Under the pieces are notes generated by a model that ran no database searches, had not been told where the DNA came from, and worked only from the letters and a program-made list of their open reading frames with translations. The position numbers and the translations under genes were made by a program. Of a stretch of 64,000 nucleotides of DNA, positions 1 to 7,876 are shown piece after piece. The DNA comes from CAYSQW01 sp964433135 (GTDB taxonomy: Bacteria; Acidobacteriota; Aminicenantia; Aminicenantales; Aminicenantaceae): the NCBI GenBank assembly GCA_964433135.1, contig CAYSQW010000003.1, positions 62,001-126,000 on the forward strand, in the 5' to 3' direction. Every line of letters begins with the position of its first letter. Position 1 is the first letter of the stretch.

Positions 1-1718
1 GCATATCTCAGATTTTGAGGCGCCCGGCGGTAGGCTCTTTCCATGAAAGATCGGGATTGCGACAGGCTGCCGCTGTTGAAGTACTGGCCGCCGATGATGT
101 AATCGTAGACGGGATTGTCCGCCGCCGCCAGAATTTCGGTATTGACGAAAGGACGTGGAAGCGAGCGCTTGTGAGAAATGTAAAAAAAGCCTTGTTTGCG
201 AACGAGTTCGTCCCCGCCCCGATTCAGCACCGCGACCCTGATCCTGTAATTGGCCGGGGATTTATCCTTGAGTGTGAGCGTCTTCGTGATCTGCCGGGTC
301 GTCTTGATATTTTTAAGGGGAACATCCTCGTGCCAGATATCGCTGCCTTCGCGCTCGAGGGTGAAGCGCAGCCGCCCCCCGTCTTTCAGTTCGGGGGAAA
401 GGCCGTAGATGTCGAACAGGATGATGAGATCATCATCCTGGGTGAAAGACCTTTGGGGGGAAGCGTAGTATTGATCGGCGCCGTATTTGAAAGCTTTGAT
501 CTCCTGAACATAGGGAGACTCTTTTTTGGAACTTGCCAGCAGAAGCGAACTCAGCGACAATGTGTCGGAATCAGGAACGGAGATATGTTTCTCAAAAGAG
601 GTGAATTCCTTGGAAGCCCGGTTCTTCATCAGGAAATGGAAGGTATATTCTCCCTCGATCAGGGGAAAGGCGTCCTGATAGCTGAAATTGCGGAATTTGA
701 TCTGTTCGAACTGGTCGGGATTGAACCGGAGCGGCAGTTCCTTATCGAATTGATAAATGGAACGGTTCCGGTCATCTTTGATCTGACCGCTCATTTCCAG
801 TGTTGTGTGGTAGGTTCCTTCATACAGTTCGAGCGAAAACCGCTTGGGTTCAATGAGGTAATGAACAAAGAATTTTCCCGATTTATCCTGAAGAATCTGA
901 ATCAGGTATTCGTTGCCGATATAGTTGGCGGTATATTCCACTTCGATGACATCCTTGTACCGAAGCAGTTTATCCGCGTATTCGTCATGGATTTTTTTAG
1001 GGACCTCGAAGATGCGGGATATCAGGATATCGGATGCGATGGACGGCTGATAAAGGGTTGTTCTATCTTCCGGGATCAATGTGACCGCCAACTTGGCCAG
1101 TGCCGGCTGTGCGCGGAAGATCGCCCGGTATATGGATTCATAGTCGACGCGGTCCTGATTATGAAATCGTAGAAAAACCTGAGGCCCGTCTCTGACCGGG
1201 CTGTAAAGTTCCCAATCCGGAAAGCCGTCTTTCTGGATGAACACCAGGTTGAAAGCTCCAGGCAAGTTCATATCGACCTTGCCTTGATAGAACCAGACTT
1301 CGGTGGGGATCAGCTGGGCTTCATTCTCATATTTATCGATTTGCTGGGGCTCTCCCAGGATGATGTACATGCGGCCCTTATCGGTTTTCCACCCCGGCGT
1401 AGGGGTGCCGCGTCCGAAGAATTTGTTCACATAGGTCAAGCGCTCATAATGCTCATCTTTATACTCGTTTTCCGGCGTGACGGGATTGGGATCCCGGGCT
1501 TTCCAGAAAGCGTCGATAAAAATGTCACGCTCCTTGTCGGTGCTTAACTGCAAAAAGATTTCCTTTTCCTTGGCGGAAATGATATAGGAAACTTCTTCCT
1601 CCAGCCATACCCTGTATTTTGGAACAAGGTCTTTTACTTTGAGTTTGTTTTGCGCGACCGCCCCGATGCTTATTCCATAAAAGAAGACAAACAGGAAAAA
1701 CCAACCCTTATTTCGCAT
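1..1718 (-). CDS. GWxTD domain-containing exported protein (C-terminus cut by window edge)
   Basis: The reading frame is open from an ATG at 1718 to the left edge, giving 572 residues with no stop seen. The start has an AGAGGA ribosome binding site about 7 nt upstream. Residues 1-22 form a signal peptide (hydrophobic run ending ..GAVAQ). The domain-defining motif GWKTD lies at residues 109-113, followed by KGRMYIILGEP, which is the hallmark of the GWxTD family. Family members are exported proteins of unknown biochemical role, common in Acidobacteriota, Aminicenantes and Bacteroidota-type genomes. The upstream gene on the same strand is another exported protein of unknown function. Family assignment is firm; function is unknown. 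Confidence 0.88.
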   Translation of the reverse strand, partial: MRNKGWFFLFVFFYGISIGAVAQNKLKVKDLVPKYRVWLEEEVSYIISAKEKEIFLQLSTDKERDIFIDAFWKARDPNPVTPENEYKDEHYERLTYVNKFFGRGTPTPGWKTDKGRMYIILGEPQQIDKYENEAQLIPTEVWFYQGKVDMNLPGAFNLVFIQKDGFPDWELYSPVRDGPQVFLRFHNQDRVDYESIYRAIFRAQPALAKLAVTLIPEDRTTLYQPSIASDILISRIFEVPKKIHDEYADKLLRYKDVIEVEYTANYIGNEYLIQILQDKSGKFFVHYLIEPKRFSLELYEGTYHTTLEMSGQIKDDRNRSIYQFDKELPLRFNPDQFEQIKFRNFSYQDAFPLIEGEYTFHFLMKNRASKEFTSFEKHISVPDSDTLSLSSLLLASSKKESPYVQEIKAFKYGADQYYASPQRSFTQDDDLIILFDIYGLSPELKDGGRLRFTLEREGSDIWHEDVPLKNIKTTRQITKTLTLKDKSPANYRIRVAVLNRGGDELVRKQGFFYISHKRSLPRPFVNTEILAAADNPVYDYIIGGQYFNSGSLSQSRSFMERAYRRAPQNLRY

Positions 1719-1736
1719 GAATTATCCTCTAATCAT

Positions 1737-1765
1737 ATGATAATCAAACAATTAAGTTTCTTCAA
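1737..1765 (-). promoter_or_regulatory. Sigma70-like promoter for the GWxTD gene
   Basis: On the minus strand TTGAAG (1760-1765) is followed by a 17-nt spacer and TATCAT (1737-1742), about 19 nt before the ATG. Both boxes are imperfect but the spacing is ideal. Confidence 0.42.
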
Positions 1766-1958
1766 GCAAAATATTCCCCGTAAGGCGGTTCTTGCCCCTG
1801 GAAAAGGGGCCGCCGCGTCCGGTCCTCCGTTGCCTTTGTCCCCCCCCCCCCCGAAATCCCGTCAGGAATGTGAACGCGGATTCCGGGAGGAAGGAACCCA
1901 CGCTTGCTCCATCGCTGTCTACAGGATGGAGTCACACGAAACTTCGTGCCGATTTCGT

Positions 1959-1990
1959 AATTTGCCGGCGGTTCCAACCGCCGGCAAATT
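1959..1990 (-). terminator. Hairpin downstream of the 2020-3024 gene, likely terminator
   Basis: A perfect 15-bp inverted repeat (left arm AATTTGCCGGCGGTT, 2-nt centre) sits 30 nt after the stop codon of the minus-strand gene ending at 2020. On the plus strand it is followed by a T-rich stretch. On the minus strand the following T run is weak, so efficiency in the expected direction is uncertain. Confidence 0.55.
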
Positions 1991-2019
1991 TGTTTTATTC
2001 CGTTTATGATTCGTCGAGT

Positions 2020-3024
2020 TTACTTGACTTCGAAGGGAACCGTTCGCTCCGTGGTTTTCCCGGAAGTCACGTCTTTGATCTTGATGAGGAAAGTGTAGGA
2101 ACCGGCTTCCAGATCCTTGGTTTCCTTCTTCTCGGTTTTTTCTCCGTCCTTTTCCTCTTCGGTTACGGTGGTGATTTCGAGAGGAAGAGGCTGGCTGATG
2201 ATGTTTGTCTGGTACTTGGTGGCCGAGTACTGTATCACGGTTTCCTCGCCTTTTTTGACCTCATAATTGATCTCGATGTCGAATCGGCCTGCTTGGTTGG
2301 CTTGGGCGCCCAGAACAAAGAAAAAGCTGTCCAAGGTTCCTCCGGAGGGGAATTCCCGCTTAAGGTTGGGCACGATTTTGAGGACGGAATAAGTCATGTA
2401 GCCGTTGTGGACCTCTACCTTGGATTCCTGCGCCGGCATCTGAGAAATGTCGCTGGTGAAAATGATGGAAGAGGTGCCCAATTCGGATGCATAAGCGGCG
2501 GGATCGGGCAGGCTGAATTCAAAGTACTGGGTACCGATAGTTTTTAGATCCTTGGTTGTAATGGCCATGGCCAGCAGATAATCTCCAGGAGGAAGAGGAT
2601 AACCGGTGGTAAGAATGCTGGCGGCTTCTGGATCATAACCCTCCGCATCGATCTGACAGTTTATGGGAGCGTAGATTTCTTTCGTGAAACTCCCGTCATT
2701 CTTTTTGAAAATAAAGAAAGCATGGGTTTGTCCTTCCAGCTTCCCCTCGGGTGCGGTCAGCGTCTGTCCGTATCCGATGTCGGAATTCTTCAATTGGTAG
2801 AAGAAATATCCGTAAAGGTTTTGCTGTGCCGGCATGTGCATGCATTCGATGATCGAAAAAGGGATATCCAAACGTGCTTCACGTGTCGTTATGCCCGCTT
2901 CGAGAACATCCTTGACTTCCTGGGGAATGACGCTCTTTTCCTGGAGTGCCAGACCGGGGGCCGCTGCCATGATAAGCATGAGTCCTAGAGTGAGAATCGG
3001 GATGATGATCTTTCTTGTCTTCAT
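2020..3024 (-). CDS. Exported protein of unknown function (GWxTD neighbour)
   Basis: 334 residues. The ATG at 3024 has a strong TAGGAGGA ribosome binding site about 4 nt upstream. Residues 1-26 are a classical signal peptide (MKTRK, a hydrophobic core, then APGLALQ), so the product is predicted to be periplasmic or extracellular. The rest has the alternating pattern of beta-sandwich proteins. A lysine/glutamate-rich stretch near residues 285-305 precedes a final segment resembling an extracellular beta-sandwich repeat. No catalytic motif is seen. It reads toward the GWxTD gene on the same strand across a hairpin, so they may share a process but probably not always a transcript. I do not recognise the family. 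Confidence 0.75.
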   Translation of the reverse strand: MKTRKIIIPILTLGLMLIMAAAPGLALQEKSVIPQEVKDVLEAGITTREARLDIPFSIIECMHMPAQQNLYGYFFYQLKNSDIGYGQTLTAPEGKLEGQTHAFFIFKKNDGSFTKEIYAPINCQIDAEGYDPEAASILTTGYPLPPGDYLLAMAITTKDLKTIGTQYFEFSLPDPAAYASELGTSSIIFTSDISQMPAQESKVEVHNGYMTYSVLKIVPNLKREFPSGGTLDSFFFVLGAQANQAGRFDIEINYEVKKGEETVIQYSATKYQTNIISQPLPLEITTVTEEEKDGEKTEKKETKDLEAGSYTFLIKIKDVTSGKTTERTVPFEVK

Positions 3025-3223
3025 CTTTCCTCCTAGAGATCAACCGGTGAGGTTTCTCTGCAATTAAAATTATCTTCTAAAACCATTTAATATAAAGAAA
3101 TACTATAGCAGAAAATGCCTGTTTTTTCCACTCGTTTTTCATCTGACAACAGGGAAAACGGCAGGATTTCCGTTTGCGGGCGATGTGCGGCGTGGGAAAG
3201 CGGAATAGAGGGAAAAAAGATCT

Positions 3224-4252
3224 TTATCGCTTGCTTCTACGGTAGCGGATGACGGCGTTCTGGTGTTCCTTGAATGTCAGGCTGAAATGGTGGCTCCCGT
3301 CGTTCCTGGATACGAAATACAGGTACCGGACGTCGGCGGGGTAGAGTGCGGCGAATAGCGAATCCCTTCCCGGATTGGCTATGGGGCCGGGTGGGAGTCC
3401 GGCGAACCGGTAGGTGTTGTAAGGAGAATCCAGACTCAGGTCCCGGATCAGAAGTCGTCCCCGGAACCTTCCCTCCTGCTTGAGGGCATATATGATCGTC
3501 GGATCGCAGTCGAGCTTCATGCCGATTCGGAGACGGTTATGAAAAACCGCAGAAACCACCGCTTTTTCTTCTGAAAGGGATGTCTCTTTCTCTATGAGGG
3601 AAGCCAGGATGACGCATTCCCGGATGGTGAATCCGATTTCCTCGCACCGTTTGCGCCAGGCATCCGTGAAAACGGCTGCGAATTCCTGTACCATGCTGGA
3701 AACGATGTGTTCCGGGGATGTGTTTTTTGGAAAATGGTAGGTTTCCGGGAAGAGATAGCCTTCCAGGTCGGGCGCGTCGGGGTCCAGGGTTTCTATCGGC
3801 TCCGCCCCGGCCGAAGCCTTGAGGAAAAGGGTTCTGTCGATCCCGTAGTCTTGTTGAAGCAGGTCGGCGGTTTCGATCCGGGTCAATCCTTCTGGAATGG
3901 TGAGGGGATGCAGCGTGACGCGTCCTTCAGTCAGCATGATCAAAATATCCCGCGGGGAAAGCGGTGCCTGCAGGGTATATTCACCGGCTTTGAGGCTTTG
4001 CCCGCGAAAAAAGAGGCGGTAGTTCCATAGAAAAGGTACCGTGTGTCGGATAAGGCCCTGATCAAGCAATCGCCGTGTGATCTCCGAGGCGTTTTGGCCT
4101 CGCTCGATGTCCATGACCACGATACGCGGGGGGGTTTTGGGGACGCTTCGAAAGGAAATTGCGAACCACGTCGCGACGGCGCTGAAGGCAAGAACTCCTG
4201 CGATGAAAACCGGCAGTATAATTCTATATCGTCGGCGGGTCATCTCGTTCAC
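3224..4252 (-). CDS. mltG: Endolytic murein transglycosylase MltG
   Basis: 342 residues, the normal length for MltG/YceG. This enzyme cuts nascent peptidoglycan glycan strands at the inner membrane and helps set strand length. A basic N-terminus is followed by one membrane helix at about residues 11-33. A LysM-like region follows, then the YceG catalytic domain. The catalytic glutamate is visible in ASLIEKET (Glu221, equivalent to Glu218 of the E. coli enzyme), and the conserved HNRL and LPPGPIANPG segments follow. The start lies 29 nt inside the 3' end of ruvX, so the two are translationally coupled. The operon order ddl-ruvX-mltG combines cell-wall synthesis with a recombination gene, and ruvX-mltG proximity is seen in many bacteria. 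Confidence 0.95.
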   Translation of the reverse strand: MNEMTRRRYRIILPVFIAGVLAFSAVATWFAISFRSVPKTPPRIVVMDIERGQNASEITRRLLDQGLIRHTVPFLWNYRLFFRGQSLKAGEYTLQAPLSPRDILIMLTEGRVTLHPLTIPEGLTRIETADLLQQDYGIDRTLFLKASAGAEPIETLDPDAPDLEGYLFPETYHFPKNTSPEHIVSSMVQEFAAVFTDAWRKRCEEIGFTIRECVILASLIEKETSLSEEKAVVSAVFHNRLRIGMKLDCDPTIIYALKQEGRFRGRLLIRDLSLDSPYNTYRFAGLPPGPIANPGRDSLFAALYPADVRYLYFVSRNDGSHHFSLTFKEHQNAVIRYRRSKR

Positions 4253-4658
4253 TTTCCAGATAGGCGGCCAGAATTATTGCGGCCGCCACTTTGTCTTTCC
4301 GCTGTTTTTTCTTCTGGGGGCCGGAACTTTGCTCCCTGAGGAGATGGAGCGCCTGCTTGGTCGTCAGTCTTTCATCCCAAAATACCACCGGCAGATCGAT
4401 AAAAGACCGCAGCCAATCGGCGAATCGCCGGGTTTTCTCCACCCTGGTTCCTTCGGTCCCGTCCATACGCAGCGGAAGACCGATCACGATTTTTCCGATT
4501 TGTTTCTGTTTTATGAGATACTGAAAGAAAGATCTGTCGGCACCGGGGCCGCGGATTTGGTATTGTTCGAGCGGTTGAGCGGTGATGCCCATCAGGTCGC
4601 TGATCGCCAGCCCCAGGGTTTTATCTCCGAAATCGATGCCCAGAATTCTCATCATCAT
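4224..4658 (-). CDS. ruvX: Putative pre-16S rRNA nuclease / Holliday junction resolvase RuvX (YqgF)
   Basis: 144 residues, typical for the YqgF family with an RNase H-like fold. The N-terminal acidic motif RILGIDFGDKTLGLAISD carries the first catalytic aspartate. The internal IVIGLPLRMDG motif and the VFWDERLTT motif with its glutamate/aspartate pair are also intact. E. coli YqgF processes the 5' end of 16S rRNA, while RuvX names come from proposed Holliday-junction cleavage. The start overlaps the ddl stop by 4 nt (ATGA) and the 3' end overlaps mltG by 29 nt, so it is the middle gene of a three-gene operon. Confidence 0.94.
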   Translation of the reverse strand: MMMRILGIDFGDKTLGLAISDLMGITAQPLEQYQIRGPGADRSFFQYLIKQKQIGKIVIGLPLRMDGTEGTRVEKTRRFADWLRSFIDLPVVFWDERLTTKQALHLLREQSSGPQKKKQRKDKVAAAIILAAYLESERDDPPTI

Positions 4659-5722
4659 GGGGAATTCCGTTTTCGGGATGATCTCAATGCATGTCTTTCG
4701 ACGGCCAGATTGATCAACGTATCAAGCAGATCGGAGAATTCAAGGCCGCTGACGCTCCATAACTTGGGATACATGCTGATGGCGGTAAATCCAGGTATCG
4801 TGTTGATCTCATTGATGAATATCCGTTCCGTCTTATCCTGCAGGAAAAAATCGACACGCGCCATCCCGGAGCCTTCGATGGCACGGAAGGCTTCCATCGC
4901 CAGCTTTTGAATCCGTTCGACGACATCGGGAGCCAGAGGAGCGGGAATCTGAAAAGTCGTTTTTCCCGTAACGTATTTATCCTGATAATCATAGAATTCG
5001 GCATGGGGAATGATTTCACCGGGAACCGAAGCCGTGAGAGCGTCGTTTCCGAGTACGCTGCATTCGATTTCGCGTCCCTGGATGCCTTCTTCCACCAGGA
5101 TCTTTCGATCGTGGAGAAATGCGGCATGAACCGCGTTTTCGAGCTCTTCGGCCTTTTTTACTTTCGTTATACCCACGCTGGATCCCATATTCGCGGGTTT
5201 GACGAAGTAGGGCAGCGACAGTTCAGATTGAATGTCCCGCAGGAAAGTTTGCGAGCCGTGCATCCAATCCATTTGATAAACGACCCTGTATTTTCCCGCG
5301 GGCAAGCCCCGGGCCCGGAAAAGCGTTTTAGCGACGGCTTTATCCATGCCGGCGGCTGAAGCCAGGACACCGGCTCCGACATAAGGGATGTCGGCCAGCT
5401 CGAACAAGCCCTGTATGGTTCCGTCTTCGCCGTAGGGGCCATGCATAACCGGGAAATAGACATCCGCCGACAATCCATGATCACGGCCTTCCGCCTTCCA
5501 GGGCAGGAAGGAGAACGAATCTCCCTTGTCCAACTCGGAGGTGGAGAGATGAGGTGACGTAACGGCTCGCCATCGACCGTCCTTATTCACGTAGATACAG
5601 TGGATCCGGTATTTGTTTCGATTCAGGTTGTCAAAGATGGATCGGGCGGATGTCACCGATACTTCATGCTCGGCGGATTTTCCGCCGAACAGCAGAGCGA
5701 GAATGGTTTTATTATGTTTCAT
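4655..5722 (-). CDS. ddl: D-alanine--D-alanine ligase
   Basis: 355 residues from the ATG at 5722. It is an ATP-grasp enzyme joining two D-alanines for peptidoglycan precursors in the cytoplasm. Family signatures are visible: ALLFGGKSAEHEVSV at the N-terminus, the substrate-loop glycines near HGPYGEDG, the ATP-grasp lysine region FVKPANMGSSVG, and the metal-binding FINEINTIPG near the C-terminus. An upstream in-frame ATG at 5734 is only 5 nt past the putative -10 box, so it may lie at or before the transcript start. The 5722 start matches the usual N-terminus better. First gene of the ddl-ruvX-mltG operon. Confidence 0.95.
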   Translation of the reverse strand: MKHNKTILALLFGGKSAEHEVSVTSARSIFDNLNRNKYRIHCIYVNKDGRWRAVTSPHLSTSELDKGDSFSFLPWKAEGRDHGLSADVYFPVMHGPYGEDGTIQGLFELADIPYVGAGVLASAAGMDKAVAKTLFRARGLPAGKYRVVYQMDWMHGSQTFLRDIQSELSLPYFVKPANMGSSVGITKVKKAEELENAVHAAFLHDRKILVEEGIQGREIECSVLGNDALTASVPGEIIPHAEFYDYQDKYVTGKTTFQIPAPLAPDVVERIQKLAMEAFRAIEGSGMARVDFFLQDKTERIFINEINTIPGFTAISMYPKLWSVSGLEFSDLLDTLINLAVERHALRSSRKRNSP

Positions 5723-5739
5723 GAGAATTTCCATGCGAT

Positions 5740-5768
5740 ATTTTAACCAAATAATGAGTAAAGAGCAA
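5740..5768 (-). promoter_or_regulatory. Promoter of the ddl-ruvX-mltG operon
   Basis: Minus-strand TTGCTC (5763-5768), 17-nt spacer, TAAAAT (5740-5745). The -10 box ends 5 nt before the ATG at 5734 and 17 nt before the ATG at 5722, implying a very short leader. Confidence 0.5.
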
Positions 5769-5931
5769 AGTGTGCGCTTTCAAACATCTCCCGATGTTGG
5801 ATCGGTGAGTCGATTCGCGGATTCATAACGGAATGGTTTCCCGATTCAAAGAGGAAATTCCAACATCGGTGAAAAGGGATGAGTTCTTAATCAATCGAAT
5901 TATTTTGGATGAAAGCGAGTTTTTTTTCATA

Positions 5932-5960
5932 TTGACAGCGTTTTAACGACAAAATATAAT
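5932..5960 (+). promoter_or_regulatory. Perfect consensus sigma70 promoter
   Basis: TTGACA (5932-5937), exactly 17 nt, TATAAT (5955-5960). Transcription should begin near 5967. This drives the exported-protein gene at 6004 and shows that the upstream ATG at 5959 lies inside the -10 box. Confidence 0.9.
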
Positions 5961-6003
5961 GGAAATACAGCATTTAACCAATTTTGGAGCAAGAGGTGCC
6001 AAA

Positions 6004-6804
6004 GTGAGGAAAAGGACCAAGATCGTGGGACTTATAGCTTTCCATTCTTTCCTGTTGGGAATATTTCTTTTTACCGGTTTGACCGTCAATGCTCAGGAAC
6101 AGGAAAGAGAGATCAATCGGGCGAAGATATACGACGAGATTCATCCTCTTCTGTCTGAAACCGATCTTTACTGTTCAATATTTGTACATGAAGCGGAAAT
6201 ACCCAGTCTTCGTATCGTCGGTTCCGAGCGCGAGGATGAGAGGGAGCTGATCAGCGACGGCGATGTGGTTTATCTCAACCAAGGGGAAAATGACGGATTG
6301 GCGGCCGGGCAGCTTTTTCTGGTTTATGAATTGAGCTCGGATCTCCCGGGTTATGGCCATGTGGCCGTAAAACACGGCCGGGCCCGCATCCAAGCCCTTT
6401 CAGAAAAACGATCTTCGGCTACCATCGAAAAATCCTGCGGCGCGGTAACTCTGGGAAATTACCTGATTCCTTTCCGGGAAAAGGAAACCTTCATGGGAAA
6501 AGACCAGGGCTATGACGTCCCTCCCTTCGAGGCCAAAGGCCTCAAGGGGAAAGTCATTTATCTTCAAAGAGAATTCAATCAGGTCGGCAGCGGTCACTGG
6601 GCCGTTATCGATGTCGGTGCCGAACACGGAATCCAGATCGGCCAACAACTCACCCTTTATCGGGTCGTTCAGGAGGGAGCCCCCTTACAGATTTTCGGGA
6701 ATTCCGTGGTCATCGATGTAGGGAACAAAACCGCGACCATCAAGGTCCTTTCCTGCCGGGACGCCCTGAGGATCGGAGATCTGGTTCAGGACAAAACCGG
6801 TTGA
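6004..6804 (+). CDS. Exported protein with FlgT-like beta repeats, function unknown
   Basis: 266 residues from a GTG at 6004. This start is chosen because the longer in-frame ATG (5959) overlaps the -10 box of a perfect promoter, because an AGAGG sequence precedes the GTG, and because it gives a clean signal peptide (RKRTK, a hydrophobic stretch, then NAQEQ). The mature part holds two related segments with the pattern 'V-x-x-G-x-x-x-G-(I/L)-x-x-G-x-x-(L/F)-x-(L/V)-Y' (DVVYLNQGENDGLAAGQLF and WAVIDVGAEHGIQIGQQL). This resembles C-terminal domains of LysM- or flagella-associated periplasmic proteins. It is monocistronic, with two tRNA genes downstream. The similarity is by pattern only. Confidence 0.72.
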   Translation: MRKRTKIVGLIAFHSFLLGIFLFTGLTVNAQEQEREINRAKIYDEIHPLLSETDLYCSIFVHEAEIPSLRIVGSEREDERELISDGDVVYLNQGENDGLAAGQLFLVYELSSDLPGYGHVAVKHGRARIQALSEKRSSATIEKSCGAVTLGNYLIPFREKETFMGKDQGYDVPPFEAKGLKGKVIYLQREFNQVGSGHWAVIDVGAEHGIQIGQQLTLYRVVQEGAPLQIFGNSVVIDVGNKTATIKVLSCRDALRIGDLVQDKTG

Positions 6805-6902
6805 TGGTGGAAAACTTGCGTCCTGATCATTGCTTTTTTCCTGATTGAACAAGGATCGTTATTCCGACTGAAAGAAGGCGGATTTCGACGTGGATGAATG
6901 AG

Positions 6903-6931
6903 TTGACAGTTTTTTGCGTTTTTGGTAGGTT
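6903..6931 (+). promoter_or_regulatory. Promoter of the tRNA-Gly/tRNA-Cys unit
   Basis: TTGACA (6903-6908), 17 nt, TAGGTT (6926-6931). A 14-nt perfect palindrome (GCCCAGCGCTGGGC, 6934-6947) lies between it and the first tRNA, probably as a hairpin in the precursor leader. Confidence 0.55.
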
Positions 6932-6965
6932 ATGCCCAGCGCTGGGCCGCCGAGCGCAGAATCGG

Positions 6966-7040
6966 GCGGGCGTAGTTCAGTGGTAGAACGTCTGCTTGCC
7001 AAGCAGAAGGTCGTGGGTTCAAATCCCATCGTCCGCTCCA
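6966..7040 (+). tRNA. tRNA-Gly (anticodon GCC)
   Basis: A full cloverleaf can be drawn. The acceptor arms are GCGGGCG (6966-6972) and CGTCCGC (7030-7036) with one G-U pair. The anticodon stem is TCTGC/GCAGA and the loop TTGCCAA carries GCC at 6998-7000. The T loop GGTTCAAAT is present and the CCA end is encoded at 7038-7040. It reads GGC/GGT glycine codons. Confidence 0.97.
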
Positions 7041-7071
7041 ACCCAGATTCCGCTCTTCTCTATGATTTTCA

Positions 7072-7147
7072 GGCGCGGTACCCAAGTGGCTAAGGGAGAG
7101 GTCTGCAAAACCTCGATTCGTCGGTTCGAATCCGACCCGCGCCTCCA
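7072..7147 (+). tRNA. tRNA-Cys (anticodon GCA)
   Basis: The acceptor arms are GGCGCGG (7072-7078) and CCGCGCC (7137-7143). The anticodon stem is GAGGT/ACCTC and the loop CTGCAAA carries GCA at 7105-7107. The T arm holds GGTTCGAATCC and the CCA end is encoded at 7145-7147. It lies 31 nt after tRNA-Gly, so both are probably processed from one transcript. Confidence 0.97.
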
Positions 7148-7223
7148 TTAATATTCTTAATAATTCCCGAAGTGGGTGGTTTTTTATCGTGAATTTCAGG
7201 TGGGAGGTCCCGGTGATAAAAGA

Positions 7224-7252
7224 TTGACTTTGAATCTTAAACGCGATATATA
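7224..7252 (+). promoter_or_regulatory. Promoter of the Yip1-family gene
   Basis: TTGACT (7224-7229), 17 nt, TATATA (7247-7252), 30 nt before the ATG at 7283. Confidence 0.6.
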
Positions 7253-7282
7253 GTCAATAAATTCTGATTGAGGAGGAAGCGG

Positions 7283-7876
7283 ATGGATCTTGTAACTCGA
7301 GTCAAAGGAATTTTACTGCAACCGAAGGAAGAATGGAAAAAAATCAAGGGTGAGAGCCTTCCCGTCACTAAGCTTTTTACCTCATATGCCGCAATACTGG
7401 CTGCGATTCCGGCCGTCGCTCATTTTTTCGGATGGGCTATTTTCGGCAGCCTCAGAATTCCCTATCTGGGAAGAAATCTTTTCGGCCGGAATCTTTTTTA
7501 CAGTATTTTCTCCTATGTCTTCACACTCCTTACCGTCTATTTGCTCGGCGTCATCATCAATGCCCTGGCGCCGACTTTTTCATCAAAGTCCAACCCTGAA
7601 AACGCCATGAAGCTGGCGGTGTTCAGCATGACTCCCGCTTGGGTGGCCGGAATCCTTAATCTCATCCCTCTTTTGGGCGTTCTGGTCGGATTGGCGAGTC
7701 TCTACGGTTTGTACATCATGTATTTGGGATTTGAGGCCTCCCTCATGGAAACTCCCAAGGATAAGGTTGTCAGCTACTTCGTGGTGTCGCTGGTTATCGC
7801 GCTGGTTCTGATGTTCGTGCTTTCTGGGATCCTCGGAGCGATGTTTCTGGGCGGCTCACTGATCCGGGCTCTCTAA
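7283..7876 (+). CDS. Yip1 domain-containing membrane protein
   Basis: 197 residues. The ATG at 7283 is preferred over a TTG at 7268 because a GAGGAGGAAG ribosome binding site lies just before it. The soluble N-terminus has the Yip1 signature VKGILLQPKEEWKKI ('P-x-x-x-W-x-x-I'). About five membrane helices follow, near residues 30-52, 70-95, 112-132, 135-155 and 170-195. Bacterial Yip1-family proteins are inner-membrane proteins of unknown role. The 3' end overlaps pyrF by 21 nt on the opposite strand. Confidence 0.85.
   Translation: MDLVTRVKGILLQPKEEWKKIKGESLPVTKLFTSYAAILAAIPAVAHFFGWAIFGSLRIPYLGRNLFGRNLFYSIFSYVFTLLTVYLLGVIINALAPTFSSKSNPENAMKLAVFSMTPAWVAGILNLIPLLGVLVGLASLYGLYIMYLGFEASLMETPKDKVVSYFVVSLVIALVLMFVLSGILGAMFLGGSLIRAL

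Larger units (their letters stand above)
1719..2019. other. Intergenic region with a 13-C homopolymer and a hairpin
   Basis: This 301-nt gap holds no convincing gene. It contains a run of 13 cytosines at 1840-1852, a hairpin at 1959-1990 and the promoter at 1737-1765. Short open frames crossing the C run on either strand have no ribosome binding site and no recognisable product. Confidence 0.6.

Noticed and set aside
15..1172. 385-codon plus-strand frame
   Set aside because: It is the exact complement frame of the GWxTD gene, which has the signal peptide, ribosome binding site and family motif.
1762..1977. 71-codon minus-strand frame across the C run
   Set aside because: No ribosome binding site, no similarity I can recognise, and the reading frame depends on the exact homopolymer length.
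6859..7148. Two minus-strand frames of 60 and 72 codons with 'GFEPT..' sequences
   Set aside because: They are antisense to tRNA-Gly and tRNA-Cys. The phrase MGFEPT/VGFEPT is a well-known false protein produced by translating the complement of tRNA genes.
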